Of a stretch of DNA of 64,000 nt, positions 42,197 to 51,735 are shown piece by piece (positions within the stretch are counted from its first letter, which is position 1; each line of letters opens with the position of its first letter). This DNA comes from an uncultured Prevotellaceae bacterium. Its GTDB lineage: Bacteria > Bacteroidota > Bacteroidia > Bacteroidales > Bacteroidaceae. The stretch is from positions 1 through 64,000 of the forward strand of contig ONTS01000009.1 in NCBI GenBank assembly GCA_900320845.1. The letters are read 5' to 3'. Made by a program: the position numbers and the translations under genes. The notes beneath the pieces were generated by a model. That model was not told the origin of the DNA. It made no database searches and was given only the letters and a program-made list of their open reading frames with translations.

Positions 42197-43393
42197 CTAT
42201 CGGCACAGTTCCATGGTGTCCGTAGCAATCATCAGTTCCTCGTCGGTAGGCACTACGCAGACCGTCACCTTTGAGTCAGGCGCAGATATCACGGCTTCTT
42301 TGCCTCGGAGGGTGGCATTCTTTGCTTCGTCGAGCTTCACACCCATCCATTCCATGTCTTTGCATACCTCTTCGCGCATGCTGGGTTGGTTCTCGCCTAC
42401 GCCAGCGGTGAACACTATGATGTCAACACCTCCCATGGCTGCGACATAAGCGCCTATGTACTTCTTGATACGGTAGAAATACATCTCCAAAGCCAGCTGG
42501 GCGCGACGGTTGCCTGACGCCGACGCTTGCTCGATGTCGCGCATGTCGGAAGAGATACCTGATATGCCCAGCACACCGCTTTTCTTATTCAGTAGCTCCG
42601 ACAGACCATCGGCGTCAAGATGAAGCTGATTTTGTATGTAAGTCAGTGCTCCTGCATCTACATCTCCGCTGCGAGTTCCCATCATCACACCCTCCAGCGG
42701 GGTCAGGCCCATAGAGGTGTCGATACATTTTCCGTACTTTACAGCTGCCAGCGACGCACCATTGCCTATATGACAGGTCACGATACGCTGCTCTTCATAC
42801 TTAACTCCGAGCATATCGCATACACGTTGTGACACATAGCGATGACTGGTACCGTGAAAACCATATCGGCGGACGTCATACTTCTCATATAACTCATAGG
42901 GCAGGGCATAGAGATACGCACGTTCGGGCATACTCTGGTGGAAAGCAGTGTCGAATACGCCTACTTGTGGTACGTTGGGGAGTAATTCGCTCACTGCCTC
43001 GACGCCTTTGAGGTTGGCGGGGTTATGAAGGGGAGCCAATGGGGTGCACTCCTTGAACACGCGCAACACCTCGTCGCTGATGCGTACACTGCTGTTGAAC
43101 TTCTCACCGCCATGTACCATGCGATGACCCACAGCGTCAATTTCATCAAGAGACTGCAAGGCACCAATCTCGGGGTCGGTAAGCAGGGAGAAGATGAACT
43201 TCACGCCCTCCGTGTGTTCGGGCATGTCGTGATAGAGCTCACGTTTCTCGCCAGAAGGAAGCTTCACCTTCACAAAACTGCCGTCAAGACCAACACGCTC
43301 GGCACCGCCTGAAGCCAGCACGCTGCCGTCGGTCATGTCGTACAAAGCATACTTGATGGAACTGCTGCCGCAATTCAAAACTAAAATCTTCAT
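42197..43393 (-). CDS. ackA: Acetate kinase
   Basis: 398 residues. It makes ATP and acetate from acetyl phosphate. It starts with the phosphate-binding strand MKILVLNCGSSSIKYAL and has VGHRMVHGGEKF, FDTAFHQSMP, RRYGFHGTSHRYVS and the adenosine segment TCHIGNGASLAAV, all typical. The frame extends 23 codons upstream, but MKILVLN at 43393 is the family start. No phosphotransacetylase gene is adjacent, although pta often accompanies ackA. It follows the metallophosphoesterase gene by 76 bp. Confidence 0.95.
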   Translation of the reverse strand: MKILVLNCGSSSIKYALYDMTDGSVLASGGAERVGLDGSFVKVKLPSGEKRELYHDMPEHTEGVKFIFSLLTDPEIGALQSLDEIDAVGHRMVHGGEKFNSSVRISDEVLRVFKECTPLAPLHNPANLKGVEAVSELLPNVPQVGVFDTAFHQSMPERAYLYALPYELYEKYDVRRYGFHGTSHRYVSQRVCDMLGVKYEEQRIVTCHIGNGASLAAVKYGKCIDTSMGLTPLEGVMMGTRSGDVDAGALTYIQNQLHLDADGLSELLNKKSGVLGISGISSDMRDIEQASASGNRRAQLALEMYFYRIKKYIGAYVAAMGGVDIIVFTAGVGENQPSMREEVCKDMEWMGVKLDEAKNATLRGKEAVISAPDSKVTVCVVPTDEELMIATDTMELCR

Positions 43394-43469
43394 AAACTGG
43401 TATTTAAGTGTTTGTAACTGATAATTGGCAATAGAAAAACGACGCCCCATTGCAGGCGTCAAGTCGATG

Positions 43470-44570
43470 TCAGCGGCGTTTCACCTCTGCTACGATGTAT
43501 TCCGAACGGGTGCCGATGCGTATCTTGGCGCCCCAGATGCCCAGACCGGAACTGATGTAGTAGTGGGTATTTCCGCGCTGATGGCTGCCGAAAGATTTCT
43601 CGTAAGTGGCATCGGTAATCCACGATATGGGCCACACCTGACCATGGTGTGTGTGTCCGCTGAACTGGAAGTCGATACCGGCGTGCTCAGCTTCCTCCAG
43701 ATGGTAGGGCTGATGCTCGAGCAATATGGTGTAGTGGGCGCTGTCGGGTTGAGGAAGGATGGCTTTCAGGGGCTTGCGGCGCTTGTTGGTTCGGTCGTCA
43801 CGACCTACGAGCAACACACCGTCCTTCAGTAATACGGCGCTGTCGCGCAACAGATGAATGCCGGCATCGATATAGAACTGCTGAGCATCGGGCTCGCCGG
43901 CATAGTATTCGTGATTGCCCAGACAGGCATAAACCGGCGCATTCAGCTTGCGGAATGTTGCTGCCATGCTGTCTGCCAGCAACGGACGGATGCTGCGATC
44001 AACGATATCTCCGGCAATGAGGATGGCGTCGGCTCGCTCCTTGTTCAGCAACGATACCCAACGCTCCAGCTCCTGCCCGCGATTGTGATAGCCAAGGTGA
44101 AGGTCGCTCACCAATACAAACTTCATATCTTTCCGTAACACCTTGTCGGTCAGCAGGGAGAGGGGCTGCCTCACCTTGTGGTGATACTGGATGTTGCCGA
44201 AGGCCAGCAAGCACCCCATGCCTATAACCAGCGCCAGCGATGTCCACACGTTGTGCACCAACCACGTCTTGGGAACAATATGCAGCAGACGACCGAGGTC
44301 GAGGACAAGGAAGGTGAGCGTCAGATAGAGAAGAACGATGAGCGATGTGGTACCTACTTCGTAAATAATTGAGGATACCTTCATGGGCCATTCGTCCAGC
44401 CACGGTGCCAAAGTCAGGAACAGCATAAGCAGACTGCCTATGCAACCAACCATGACAAGTATCTTGATGAACCTTGCCACAGGCAACACTACCCATATAT
44501 GCCAGCAGCAATAGGCTACACTGGCAAACAGGATAAGGAAAAATATGATGAAAAACATATATGTTTTCAC
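43470..44570 (-). CDS. Membrane-anchored calcineurin-like metallophosphoesterase
   Basis: 366 residues. Four hydrophobic helices occupy residues about 5-135. The catalytic domain follows with the two-metal motifs in order: LVSDLHLGYH (D-x-H), LIAGDIVDRS (GD-x-x-D), CLGNHEYYAG (GNHE) and FSGHTHHGQVWP (GH-x-H). The layout resembles YkuE/YaeI-type phosphodiesterases, some of which act on lipid or envelope phosphates. Substrate is not known. Its start overlaps the cdsA stop by four bases, which ties it to phospholipid synthesis genes. Confidence 0.85.
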   Translation of the reverse strand: MKTYMFFIIFFLILFASVAYCCWHIWVVLPVARFIKILVMVGCIGSLLMLFLTLAPWLDEWPMKVSSIIYEVGTTSLIVLLYLTLTFLVLDLGRLLHIVPKTWLVHNVWTSLALVIGMGCLLAFGNIQYHHKVRQPLSLLTDKVLRKDMKFVLVSDLHLGYHNRGQELERWVSLLNKERADAILIAGDIVDRSIRPLLADSMAATFRKLNAPVYACLGNHEYYAGEPDAQQFYIDAGIHLLRDSAVLLKDGVLLVGRDDRTNKRRKPLKAILPQPDSAHYTILLEHQPYHLEEAEHAGIDFQFSGHTHHGQVWPISWITDATYEKSFGSHQRGNTHYYISSGLGIWGAKIRIGTRSEYIVAEVKRR

Positions 44571-45418
44571 AACAAGGAAAGGCTATACCAGTAGACCACC
44601 GCTGCAGGCAGTGCCATCAGCGACGAGTCGAAGCGGTCAAGCATGCCGCCATGACCTGGCAGGATGTTACCGCTGTCCTTGATGCCGAGGGTGCGTTTCA
44701 GGAGGCTTTCGACAAGGTCGCCGAGAGTGCCGAACACTACTACGACGAGGGCGAGACCTGCCCACACCAGACAATGGGTGAGTTTGTCGCTACCTTCGGG
44801 CACGGTGAGCAAGGCAATGACCACAGCTCCCACTATGGAAACGATGCCGCCGCCGATGCTGCCTTCCCAACTCTTCTTGGGCGAGATGCGTTCAAACAGT
44901 CGATGCTTGCCCCACATCATGCCCGTGCAGTAGGCTCCCGTGTCGTTAAGCCACAAGAAGATGAAAACGCTGAGCGGAAGCAGATAGTTATACACCGACG
45001 GGCCTTCGGGGGTGGAAGGAGCAAAAGCCAAGAGGTTGATCATAGATAACGGAAGGGCGATGTACAACTGCGAAAGCATAGTGTATGCCCAGTCGTGTAT
45101 GGGGTCGGGCTGCTTGGCATAGAGCTCACTGATGAAAAGATAGAGGATGGTGAGCAGATAGGGGATGAATACCGTCGCAGGGGTGAGCCCGATGGCATAG
45201 CCAGCCATGGCAAGGAAGAAGTAGACGCCGGCTACGGTGCAAATGAAACGGTTGACGATGACGTTGTCACGCTCGTTGACCAAGCCGCAGAACTCCCACA
45301 GCGTCATGCCTGTTATAACGGCAAAGAGAAATATCATAGCCTGCGGACGCAGGAAACATGTGACGATGATGGCTACAAAGAGTACGCCAGTGATGGCACG
45401 GGTGATGAAGTTTTTCAT
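44567..45418 (-). CDS. cdsA: Phosphatidate cytidylyltransferase
   Basis: 283 residues. It makes CDP-diacylglycerol, the precursor of all major phospholipids. About eight membrane helices are visible. The C-terminal signature near residues 245-272, SLLKRTLGIKDSGNILPGHGG-MLDRFDS, is complete. Length is typical. It lies 18 bp after ftsH and overlaps the metallophosphoesterase gene, so rsfS-ftsH-cdsA-phosphoesterase look cotranscribed. Confidence 0.93.
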   Translation of the reverse strand: MKNFITRAITGVLFVAIIVTCFLRPQAMIFLFAVITGMTLWEFCGLVNERDNVIVNRFICTVAGVYFFLAMAGYAIGLTPATVFIPYLLTILYLFISELYAKQPDPIHDWAYTMLSQLYIALPLSMINLLAFAPSTPEGPSVYNYLLPLSVFIFLWLNDTGAYCTGMMWGKHRLFERISPKKSWEGSIGGGIVSIVGAVVIALLTVPEGSDKLTHCLVWAGLALVVVVFGTLGDLVESLLKRTLGIKDSGNILPGHGGMLDRFDSSLMALPAAVVYWYSLSLL

Positions 45419-45436
45419 AAAAGCCAGGTGATATGT

Positions 45437-47467
45437 CTATGCTATGGTGGGAGTGTCGTACTCATTTTCCTCCGTTGGCGGTATGTAGGGTGGGGGAGTG
45501 AGCTGCATTTCGTCGGCTTCGTCAGCTTCGTCGGATTGCTGCTGTTGCTCCTCCTGCATGATTTCTTCCGAACGGCTGGTCCACGGACGTTTGCCGAATA
45601 TCTTTTCCACGTCCTCTGCCATAATCACCTCGTCGCGGATGAGTAGCTCGGCAAGGGCGTTGTGGCCCTCCTTGTGCTCCAGCAGTATCTGCTTGGCGCG
45701 TTCGTATTGCTCGTTCACCATGCGCATCACCTCCTCGTCGATGGTCTTGGCGGTAGTTTCCGAGTAAGGACGCTGGAACTGGTATTCCTGATTGTTGTAG
45801 TAGCACAAGTTGGGCAGCTTGTCGCTCATGCCGGCGTAGGCTATCATGCCGTAAGCGCTCTTCGTGGCACGTTCCAAGTCGTTCATGGCACCTGTCGAGA
45901 TGCGTCCTACGAACAATTCTTCGGCAGCGCGTCCACCCATGAGGGAGCACATCTCGTCGAGCATCTCTTCCTTGGTGGTTATCTGTCGTTCTTCGGGCAG
46001 ATACCAAGCGGCGCCAAGAGCACGTCCGCGGGGAACAATGCTGACCTTGATGAGCGGGTTGGCATACTGACAGAACCACGATATGGTGGCATGTCCTGCC
46101 TCGTGCAGTGCTATCGTGCGCTTTTCGGCTGCTGTCATCACCTTGGTCTTCTTCTCAAGACCACCGATGATGCGGTCAACGGCGTCGAGGAAGTCTTGTC
46201 GACCTACCGATGTGGCATTATGACGTGCAGCGATGAGTGCTGCCTCGTTGCACACGTTGGCGATGTCGGCGCCCGAGAAACCCGGTGTCTGGCGGGCAAG
46301 CAGGTCGATGTCTACGCTGCTGTCTACCTTTATGGGGCGCAGGTGTACCTGGAAGATGGCTTTGCGCTCGTTGAGGTCGGGCAGGTCTACGTGTATCTCG
46401 CGGTCGAAACGTCCGGCACGAAGCAATGCCGAGTCGAGCATGTCGACACGGTTGGTGGCGGCAAGGATGATTACACCGCTGTTGGTGCCGAAGCCATCCA
46501 TCTCAGTAAGCAGCGCATTGAGGGTGTTCTCGCGCTCGTCGTTGCCGCCCATGGAAGGATTCTTGCTGCGGGCACGACCCACAGCGTCAATCTCGTCGAT
46601 GAAGATGATGCAGGGTGCTTTCTCTTTGGCCTGGCGGAAGAGGTCGCGCACACGGCTGGCGCCAACGCCGACAAACATTTCAACGAAGTCGCTGCCGCTC
46701 ATGGAAAAGAATGGTACTGCCGCCTCGCCTGCTACAGCCTTGGCAAGCAGTGTCTTACCTGTGCCCGGAGGACCTACCAGCAGGGCACCTTTGGGTATCT
46801 TACCACCCAGGTCGGTATATTTCTTGGGATTCTTGAGGAAGTCTACTATCTCCTGCACTTCCTGCTTGGCACCTTCCTGACCAGCAACGTCCTTGAAGGT
46901 GATACCCATGTCGTTGCCTTTTTCGTACATCTTGGCCTTCGACTTGCCCACACTGAAGATGCCGCCACTGCCCGAGCCGCCGCCCATGCGACGTGACATG
47001 AGTATCCACAGCACTATAAAGAAGATGAGTGGGGAGAGGTTGATCAGGATGTTGAGAAATTCGCTACCTTTCTTATTGATGTACGATACGGTACCGGTAT
47101 AGTGCTTAGCCTGCTTTTCACGATTGAGAAACTCTTCCACGGTCTTCACGTCGGGGTAGGTAACCTCCAGATGTGGCTTGGTGCCAACCTGTTGCGCTGA
47201 CTGTTGGAAAACGTCACGTATCTTTTCGGGCTTGACAAACATCTTCAACGTATTGTCGGCCAGATTCACTTCAATATCGGCTGCACAGTCTTTCTGCACC
47301 CATTTCTTGAAGTCGTCCCATCCGGCTGTTTTGCCTACGCCTCCGCTGTTTTCGCTGTTGCCTGTGAAGAAGAATATGGCAAGCGAGGCGATGATGAAGA
47401 TGTAGAGCCAGTTCATACTGAACCGTGGCCCTTTGGGCTGCGGTGTGTTGTTACGATTGGGGTCCAT
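45437..47467 (-). CDS. ftsH: ATP-dependent zinc metalloprotease FtsH
   Basis: 676 residues. A hexameric membrane protease for misfolded and regulatory membrane proteins. Two membrane helices (about 18-36 and 135-155) flank a periplasmic domain. The AAA module has Walker [10 protein letters not shown], Walker [14 protein letters not shown], and the SRH region [19 protein letters not shown]. The zinc site is HEAGH, with a downstream aspartate. The C-terminal tail is acidic and Gln-rich ([15 protein letters not shown]). Upstream rsfS and downstream cdsA give the usual Bacteroidetes order. Confidence 0.96.
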   Translation of the reverse strand: MDPNRNNTPQPKGPRFSMNWLYIFIIASLAIFFFTGNSENSGGVGKTAGWDDFKKWVQKDCAADIEVNLADNTLKMFVKPEKIRDVFQQSAQQVGTKPHLEVTYPDVKTVEEFLNREKQAKHYTGTVSYINKKGSEFLNILINLSPLIFFIVLWILMSRRMGGGSGSGGIFSVGKSKAKMYEKGNDMGITFKDVAGQEGAKQEVQEIVDFLKNPKKYTDLGGKIPKGALLVGPPGTGKTLLAKAVAGEAAVPFFSMSGSDFVEMFVGVGASRVRDLFRQAKEKAPCIIFIDEIDAVGRARSKNPSMGGNDERENTLNALLTEMDGFGTNSGVIILAATNRVDMLDSALLRAGRFDREIHVDLPDLNERKAIFQVHLRPIKVDSSVDIDLLARQTPGFSGADIANVCNEAALIAARHNATSVGRQDFLDAVDRIIGGLEKKTKVMTAAEKRTIALHEAGHATISWFCQYANPLIKVSIVPRGRALGAAWYLPEERQITTKEEMLDEMCSLMGGRAAEELFVGRISTGAMNDLERATKSAYGMIAYAGMSDKLPNLCYYNNQEYQFQRPYSETTAKTIDEEVMRMVNEQYERAKQILLEHKEGHNALAELLIRDEVIMAEDVEKIFGKRPWTSRSEEIMQEEQQQQSDEADEADEMQLTPPPYIPPTEENEYDTPTIA

Positions 47468-47524
47468 GTGTGTAATGTCCTTTCTTGAATGGTTGTGATG
47501 TGTCCCTCATGTGCCACTACAGCA

Positions 47525-47881
47525 TCACACGTCGGCGATATGTGTGGCAGGTGCGTCTTCCCAAAGGCTTTCGATAGAGTAGAAATGACGCATGTCGGGC
47601 AGCATGATGTGCACCATTACATTGCTGTAGTCCATGGCTATCCATTGTGCATTCTCGGCGCCGATGGTGTGAATGGGTTTCTCGTGTACTTGTTCGAGAA
47701 CGACGTCGAACACGGAGTCGGATATGGCTTCAACCTGTTGCGGAGAACGTCCTTCGCAGATGACAAAGGCATCGCACACCGAACCGTCCAGAGACGTGAG
47801 GTCGATGAGCGTGATTCCTTGCCCTTTCTTCTCTTGAATGCCGTCAATGATGGCGGAAATGAGGGGATTGTCGTTGTTCAT
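47525..47881 (-). CDS. rsfS: Ribosomal silencing factor RsfS
   Basis: 118 residues. It binds ribosomal protein L14 and blocks subunit joining when nutrients are scarce. Family segments: ITLIDLTSLDGSVCDAFVICEGRSPQQVEAISDSV and the C-terminal WIAMDYSNVMVHIMLPDMRHFYSIESLW. The frame is open 10 codons further upstream; ATG 47881 (MNNDNPLISAI) fits the family length. It lies between dnaX (37 bp) and ftsH (57 bp). Confidence 0.92.
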   Translation of the reverse strand: MNNDNPLISAIIDGIQEKKGQGITLIDLTSLDGSVCDAFVICEGRSPQQVEAISDSVFDVVLEQVHEKPIHTIGAENAQWIAMDYSNVMVHIMLPDMRHFYSIESLWEDAPATHIADV

Positions 47882-47918
47882 GTATGATACTGTATGCAAG
47901 CAGCGTGCCAATAGGCGT

Positions 47919-49676
47919 TTATATTTGTTCTAATTGTAGTTTGTCGCACATCTTGCGAAAGAGGGGATAGTTCTGTGCCAGCTTGGCAAGATACTCTTCG
48001 TTGGTTATGATATTAGGATTGAATGCCTCTGAGTTGACTGTCAACTGCAGGGTGATGGCATCGTTGTGCAAAGCCAGTTCAAGCGTCTTCTTGATGCGAC
48101 GTTCAATTTTTTTTACTTGTCCCAGCAGGTCTTCGTTGGGCATGTTGAGCACTATCGTGGTGGGCGGCTCCAACTGTGGCAGCACATTTTTCAGTCGCGT
48201 ACCGAGTCCTGCCTGCGACTTGCTGATGCGTTCGCACATGGCGAGCCATTCCTGTTGCAGCTGTTCGACAGTGAAGGGCTGTTGCTCGTTGGTGCAGGTT
48301 TCTTCTTCCTCGATGATAGGCTCCTCAACTGGCGCTTCTGCGGTCTGAAGGCTCTTGAACGACAGTACTTCCACTTTCTTTTTAGGCTGTCGCGGTGCTT
48401 TCGGTGCTGATGACTGTGGCGCAGTGGGGGAGAAATCGGGGGCTTCTTTCTGCTCCTTAGGTTGGGATGGGTGTGGTGAAGTGGTGGGTGTGGATGCTTG
48501 TGTGGTTGACAGGGATGCATCTTCGCGGTTGAAGATGGCTTTTAGTTCTCGTATAGGGCGACGCCCACCAGGGGGATCTTCTTCGCCCTGCGTGAGTTGC
48601 GCCAGCTCGATGAGGGTAAGCTCAGCCAGCAGACGTTTGTTGCCGCTCTGACGATAGTTGAGGTCGCAGTCGTTGAGGATGCGCAGGGCGTTGTACAGGA
48701 ATTGAGGTTTGCAGCGCTGCGACTGCTCGTGGTAGCGCTGGCGCAGGGAGTCGCTCTTCTCTATGAGGTGTGTCGTCTGCTCCTCGCGAGCAAGCATGAC
48801 ATAGCGAATATGGCTGGCAAGACCGCTGATGAGCTGGCCGCCGTCGAAACCTTGGTTGAGAACATCGTCGAAGAGCACCATCATGTCAGACACCTTGCCC
48901 TCCAATGCCATGTCGATGAGGCGGAAATAGTTGTCGGCGTTGAGCACGTTGAGGTCTTCCATCACCTTCTCGTAGGTGATGTTTCCCTGACAATAGCTGG
49001 CTGTCTGGTCGAAGATAGACAGTGCATCTCGCATGCCGCCGTCGGCCTTCTCGGCTATAAGCTGCAACGCTTCGTCTTCATACTGGTAGCCTTCCTGCTC
49101 TGCCACATGCTTGAGGTGTGCCACCATGTCGGACACTCGCATACGCTCGAAGTCGTAGAGCTGACAGCGCGAGATGATAGTGGGCAGCAGCTTTTGCTTT
49201 TCTGTAGTGGCAAGGATGAAAATGACGTGGGCTGGCGGCTCCTCAAGGGTCTTGAGAAAGGCGTTGAAGGCAGCTGTGGAGAGCTGGTGAACCTCGTCGA
49301 TGATAAATACCTTGTACTTTCCTATTTGCGGCGGCACACGGGTCTGCTCGATGAGCGACTTGATATGCTCAATGCCGTTGTTGGATGCAGCGTCAAGTTC
49401 AAAGATGTTGAGCGAACGTTGTTCGTTGAAAGATTCGCAACTCTCGCAATGTCCGCAGGCCTCGCCGTCCTCGGTAGGGTTAAAGCAGTTGATGGCTTTG
49501 GCAAAGATGCGTGCACACGTGGTCTTGCCTACTCCACGCGGACCACTGAACAGGTAGGCGTGGGCAAGTTTGCCGCTCTTAACGGCATTCTGCAACGTGG
49601 TGGCGATGGTGGACTGTCCTACAACACTGGCAAATGTCATAGGACGATACTTGCGGGCAGATACGATGTATTCCAT
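47919..49676 (-). CDS. dnaX: DNA polymerase III subunit gamma/tau
   Basis: 585 residues. The clamp-loader ATPase that also tethers polymerase cores. The AAA domain starts with ARKYRPMTFASVVGQ and has Walker A GPRGVGKT at 45-52, zinc cysteines C64, C74, C77 and C80, and Walker B-like VFIIDEVHQLS. A Pro/Ser-rich linker (about 370-450) leads to the C-terminal domain that should bind the alpha subunit. An eight-A run (minus strand, 48114-48107; codons 521-524) is followed directly by TGA in the -1 frame, so a shorter gamma-like product of about 524 residues is possible. Confidence 0.94.
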   Translation of the reverse strand: MEYIVSARKYRPMTFASVVGQSTIATTLQNAVKSGKLAHAYLFSGPRGVGKTTCARIFAKAINCFNPTEDGEACGHCESCESFNEQRSLNIFELDAASNNGIEHIKSLIEQTRVPPQIGKYKVFIIDEVHQLSTAAFNAFLKTLEEPPAHVIFILATTEKQKLLPTIISRCQLYDFERMRVSDMVAHLKHVAEQEGYQYEDEALQLIAEKADGGMRDALSIFDQTASYCQGNITYEKVMEDLNVLNADNYFRLIDMALEGKVSDMMVLFDDVLNQGFDGGQLISGLASHIRYVMLAREEQTTHLIEKSDSLRQRYHEQSQRCKPQFLYNALRILNDCDLNYRQSGNKRLLAELTLIELAQLTQGEEDPPGGRRPIRELKAIFNREDASLSTTQASTPTTSPHPSQPKEQKEAPDFSPTAPQSSAPKAPRQPKKKVEVLSFKSLQTAEAPVEEPIIEEEETCTNEQQPFTVEQLQQEWLAMCERISKSQAGLGTRLKNVLPQLEPPTTIVLNMPNEDLLGQVKKIERRIKKTLELALHNDAITLQLTVNSEAFNPNIITNEEYLAKLAQNYPLFRKMCDKLQLEQI

Positions 49677-49824
49677 ATTATAAATAAAGGTGTGGTGCGT
49701 TATGTATAGACAAGTGTTTCGTTATAAGGAGGGGTGTTGCCCGATGCGTCTCCAACGGAGGGAGAAACGCAGGGAGGGGAAGGGATGTAAAAGGCTGCGC
49801 ATCATAAGAGTACAATATGCAGCG

Positions 49825-49832
49825 CAAAGGTA
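49825..49832 (-). promoter_or_regulatory. -7 box TACCTTTG, probable dnaX promoter
   Basis: Matches TAnnTTTG on the minus strand, 148 bp before the dnaX start. No -33 TTTG at the usual distance. It is the only promoter-like element seen in the 552-bp gap between dnaX and the TPR gene. Confidence 0.45.
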
Positions 49833-50015
49833 ATCATTTCTCTTTGAAATCGTTTACGAACCTATCTTTTTCCTTTCGCGTCAGAAGTTCGATACATTTT
49901 GTGAGCCACAAGAGGCTGTCTGCCATTCTTTTACAGCCTGATTCTCTTCAGCTATAGTCTGTTTCTCCATTTACATTGCCTGTCTTTTTCTTTTACATTC
50001 CCCACTCGGTTTGTG

Positions 50016-50080
50016 AATGGGGAACAGTGGCAAACCAAAGTCGACGATTTTGGTCCCCAATTTCGGTGATTTTGCTTTCG
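50016..50080. repeat. Dispersed intergenic repeat, copy C
   Basis: Lies in the 552-bp gap between dnaX and the TPR gene. AATGGGGAACAGTGGCAAAC is followed by CAAAGTCGACGATTTTGG and CAATTTCGGTGATTTTGC, paralleling copies A, B and D. A TTCCCC 14 bp before GGGGAA adds an inverted repeat. The remainder of the gap (49833-50010) shows nothing I can name. Confidence 0.5.
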
Positions 50081-50135
50081 GAGTAGGCAAGAGGTGTAAA
50101 CCAATCAGGGAACAATAACTACGGATAAGGGAAAG

Positions 50136-50171
50136 AAAAAGAGCGTCATGTACCACGTGGGTCATGACGCT
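50136..50171 (-). terminator. Terminator of the exbB-tonB-TPR operon
   Basis: On the minus strand AGCGTCATG and CATGACGCT (9-bp stem, inner CCAC/GTGG pairing) are followed by CTTTTTC. It begins about 58 bp after the TPR stop codon at 50229. Confidence 0.75.
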
Positions 50172-50228
50172 TGCTTCTATGCGTGTCGCAGTGGGGGACT
50201 GTCGTTTCCCTTCTGCTTGGCTAAGCTT

Positions 50229-51644
50229 TTATTCGGTAGCAGCTTTTTCGTCCAGACCGAGGGCTTGACGGGCATACTTGTCGTTAGGATCGATTTGTAT
50301 GAGCTTCTCGAAGTAGGGCTTTGCGCTGTTAAGGTCGTTCTTGGAGCTCCAGTAGATGAGACCAATGTTGCGGTAAGCTTGACGCAGATAGCTGCGGTCG
50401 TCATCGCTGGCGTTGCTTCCCTTAGGCTCGATGGTGTTGATGAGCTGCTGGTATTTAGCCATGGCGATGTCGTCAAATTCGTTCTGGAAGGCGGCGTTGC
50501 CTTGCAGCAGGATGCAGTATGTGCCCAGTGTAGGATACTTCTCACCCATGATGCTGTACACGTTGAGAGCCTTCTGCATGTTAACTTCTTTGTCTACACC
50601 TTTCTTTACTTTCTGAATGTAGATGTCTGCCAAGCGGTTGTAGTCGCTGGGACGTGCGTTGGCATCCTTCTCGAGGAACTGCTGCATGTATTCTACGCCC
50701 TTATCTTCGTTGCCCATGGCTGCATAGGCTTCGGAGAGATAGCGCAGAGGCATGTGGTTTTCGGCATCCATAGCGAGAGACTTCTCATACTGCGTGATGG
50801 CTTCTTGGTAGTTGCCATTGCCGCTGAGTGCACGACCATAATACGTGTAGTCGGATGAAGTCTTCTCTACAGGATTCTGCATGAGGGTGTTGGCAAAGTT
50901 GAGTGCCTTATCGTGTTGATTGCTATTGATGGCGTTGATGAGTGCCAGACGAACGAAGCTCATGCTCTCGGGATTCTTGCGCAGACCAATTTCGGCGGCG
51001 TTTAGTCCTTCGGTATATTTGTTGGTGTTGATGGCTGTGATGGCATATTCCACCAGCATGTCTTCGCTAAGACGCTCGGGATTTTCCTTGATGAAGTGTT
51101 CCATGGCTTTAGTGTAGTTGCCCATGGTGTAGTATGAGTGTCCGGCTTCAGCCTCAATGGGGTAGTCGGGCAACACTTCGCGCAGCTTCTGCAGGGTACG
51201 CTCGGTCTCGCTGGGGTCAACCTTACGGTAAACGTTGGCGTAGCGGATGTAGCCTTGCGGGTTCTGCGGGTCAAGTGTCATCGACTGCATGTACCAGTTG
51301 GCTGCCTCACCACCATTGTCTTGGATGGCTTCGATGTCGCCTTTCAGGATGTAAGCATTGCCATATTTGCCGTTGACGTGGAGAGCTTTGTCAGCAAACT
51401 CGTTGGCTTTGATATAGTCTTTTGCTGTGAGATAGGCATTGCCGAGAGCTACGAGAGCTTCAGGATTTTTCTTGAACAGCTTGTTGTACTGCTTCAAGGG
51501 ATCTTTCAGTGCTGCAGTGTTACCGTCTTTGATGCCTTGTGAGATAGTCTCGAGCAGGGGCTTGTAGTCGGTTACTTGAGCGGTGACGGTGCCTGTCATT
51601 GTGAAAAAGAATGCACCGAAGAGGAGATACTTTACAGTTTTCAT
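50229..51644 (-). CDS. Exported tetratricopeptide-repeat protein
   Basis: 471 residues. Signal peptide 1-22 (MKTVKYLLFGAFFFTMTGTVTAQ). The rest is a chain of TPR helices, with typical patterns such as ALVALGNAYLTAKDYIKANEFADKAL, GNAYILKGDIEAIQDN, YTYYGRALSGNGNYQEAITQYEKSLAMD and HMPLRYLSEAYAAMGNEDKGVEYM. No enzymatic motif is seen. It is the last gene of the exbB-exbD-exbD-tonB-pstS-like group (91-bp gap), an order I associate with Bacteroidales. A scaffold role for the periplasmic TonB system is possible but unproven. Confidence 0.8.
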   Translation of the reverse strand: MKTVKYLLFGAFFFTMTGTVTAQVTDYKPLLETISQGIKDGNTAALKDPLKQYNKLFKKNPEALVALGNAYLTAKDYIKANEFADKALHVNGKYGNAYILKGDIEAIQDNGGEAANWYMQSMTLDPQNPQGYIRYANVYRKVDPSETERTLQKLREVLPDYPIEAEAGHSYYTMGNYTKAMEHFIKENPERLSEDMLVEYAITAINTNKYTEGLNAAEIGLRKNPESMSFVRLALINAINSNQHDKALNFANTLMQNPVEKTSSDYTYYGRALSGNGNYQEAITQYEKSLAMDAENHMPLRYLSEAYAAMGNEDKGVEYMQQFLEKDANARPSDYNRLADIYIQKVKKGVDKEVNMQKALNVYSIMGEKYPTLGTYCILLQGNAAFQNEFDDIAMAKYQQLINTIEPKGSNASDDDRSYLRQAYRNIGLIYWSSKNDLNSAKPYFEKLIQIDPNDKYARQALGLDEKAATE

Positions 51645-51735
51645 CGTTCTTGCGTTTTATTGGTGATACATTCTTGTCTGCACATACTGTGTTTTGTGCT
51701 GTTGTATCGTTTTGACGTTTGTTTTTGTTATTCGT

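Noticed and set aside
45662..46996. 444-codon plus-strand open frame opposite ftsH
   Set aside because: Antisense shadow of a highly conserved gene, with no recognisable protein pattern.
48597..49709. 370-codon plus-strand open frame opposite dnaX
   Set aside because: Antisense shadow; the minus strand encodes the clear AAA and zinc motifs of DnaX.
50142..50171. parS-like site because of the CCACGTGG core
   Set aside because: The flanks do not match the TGTTnCACGTGnAACA pattern, and the sequence is the loop of a terminator. The CACGTG at 13916-13948 is likewise a terminator stem.
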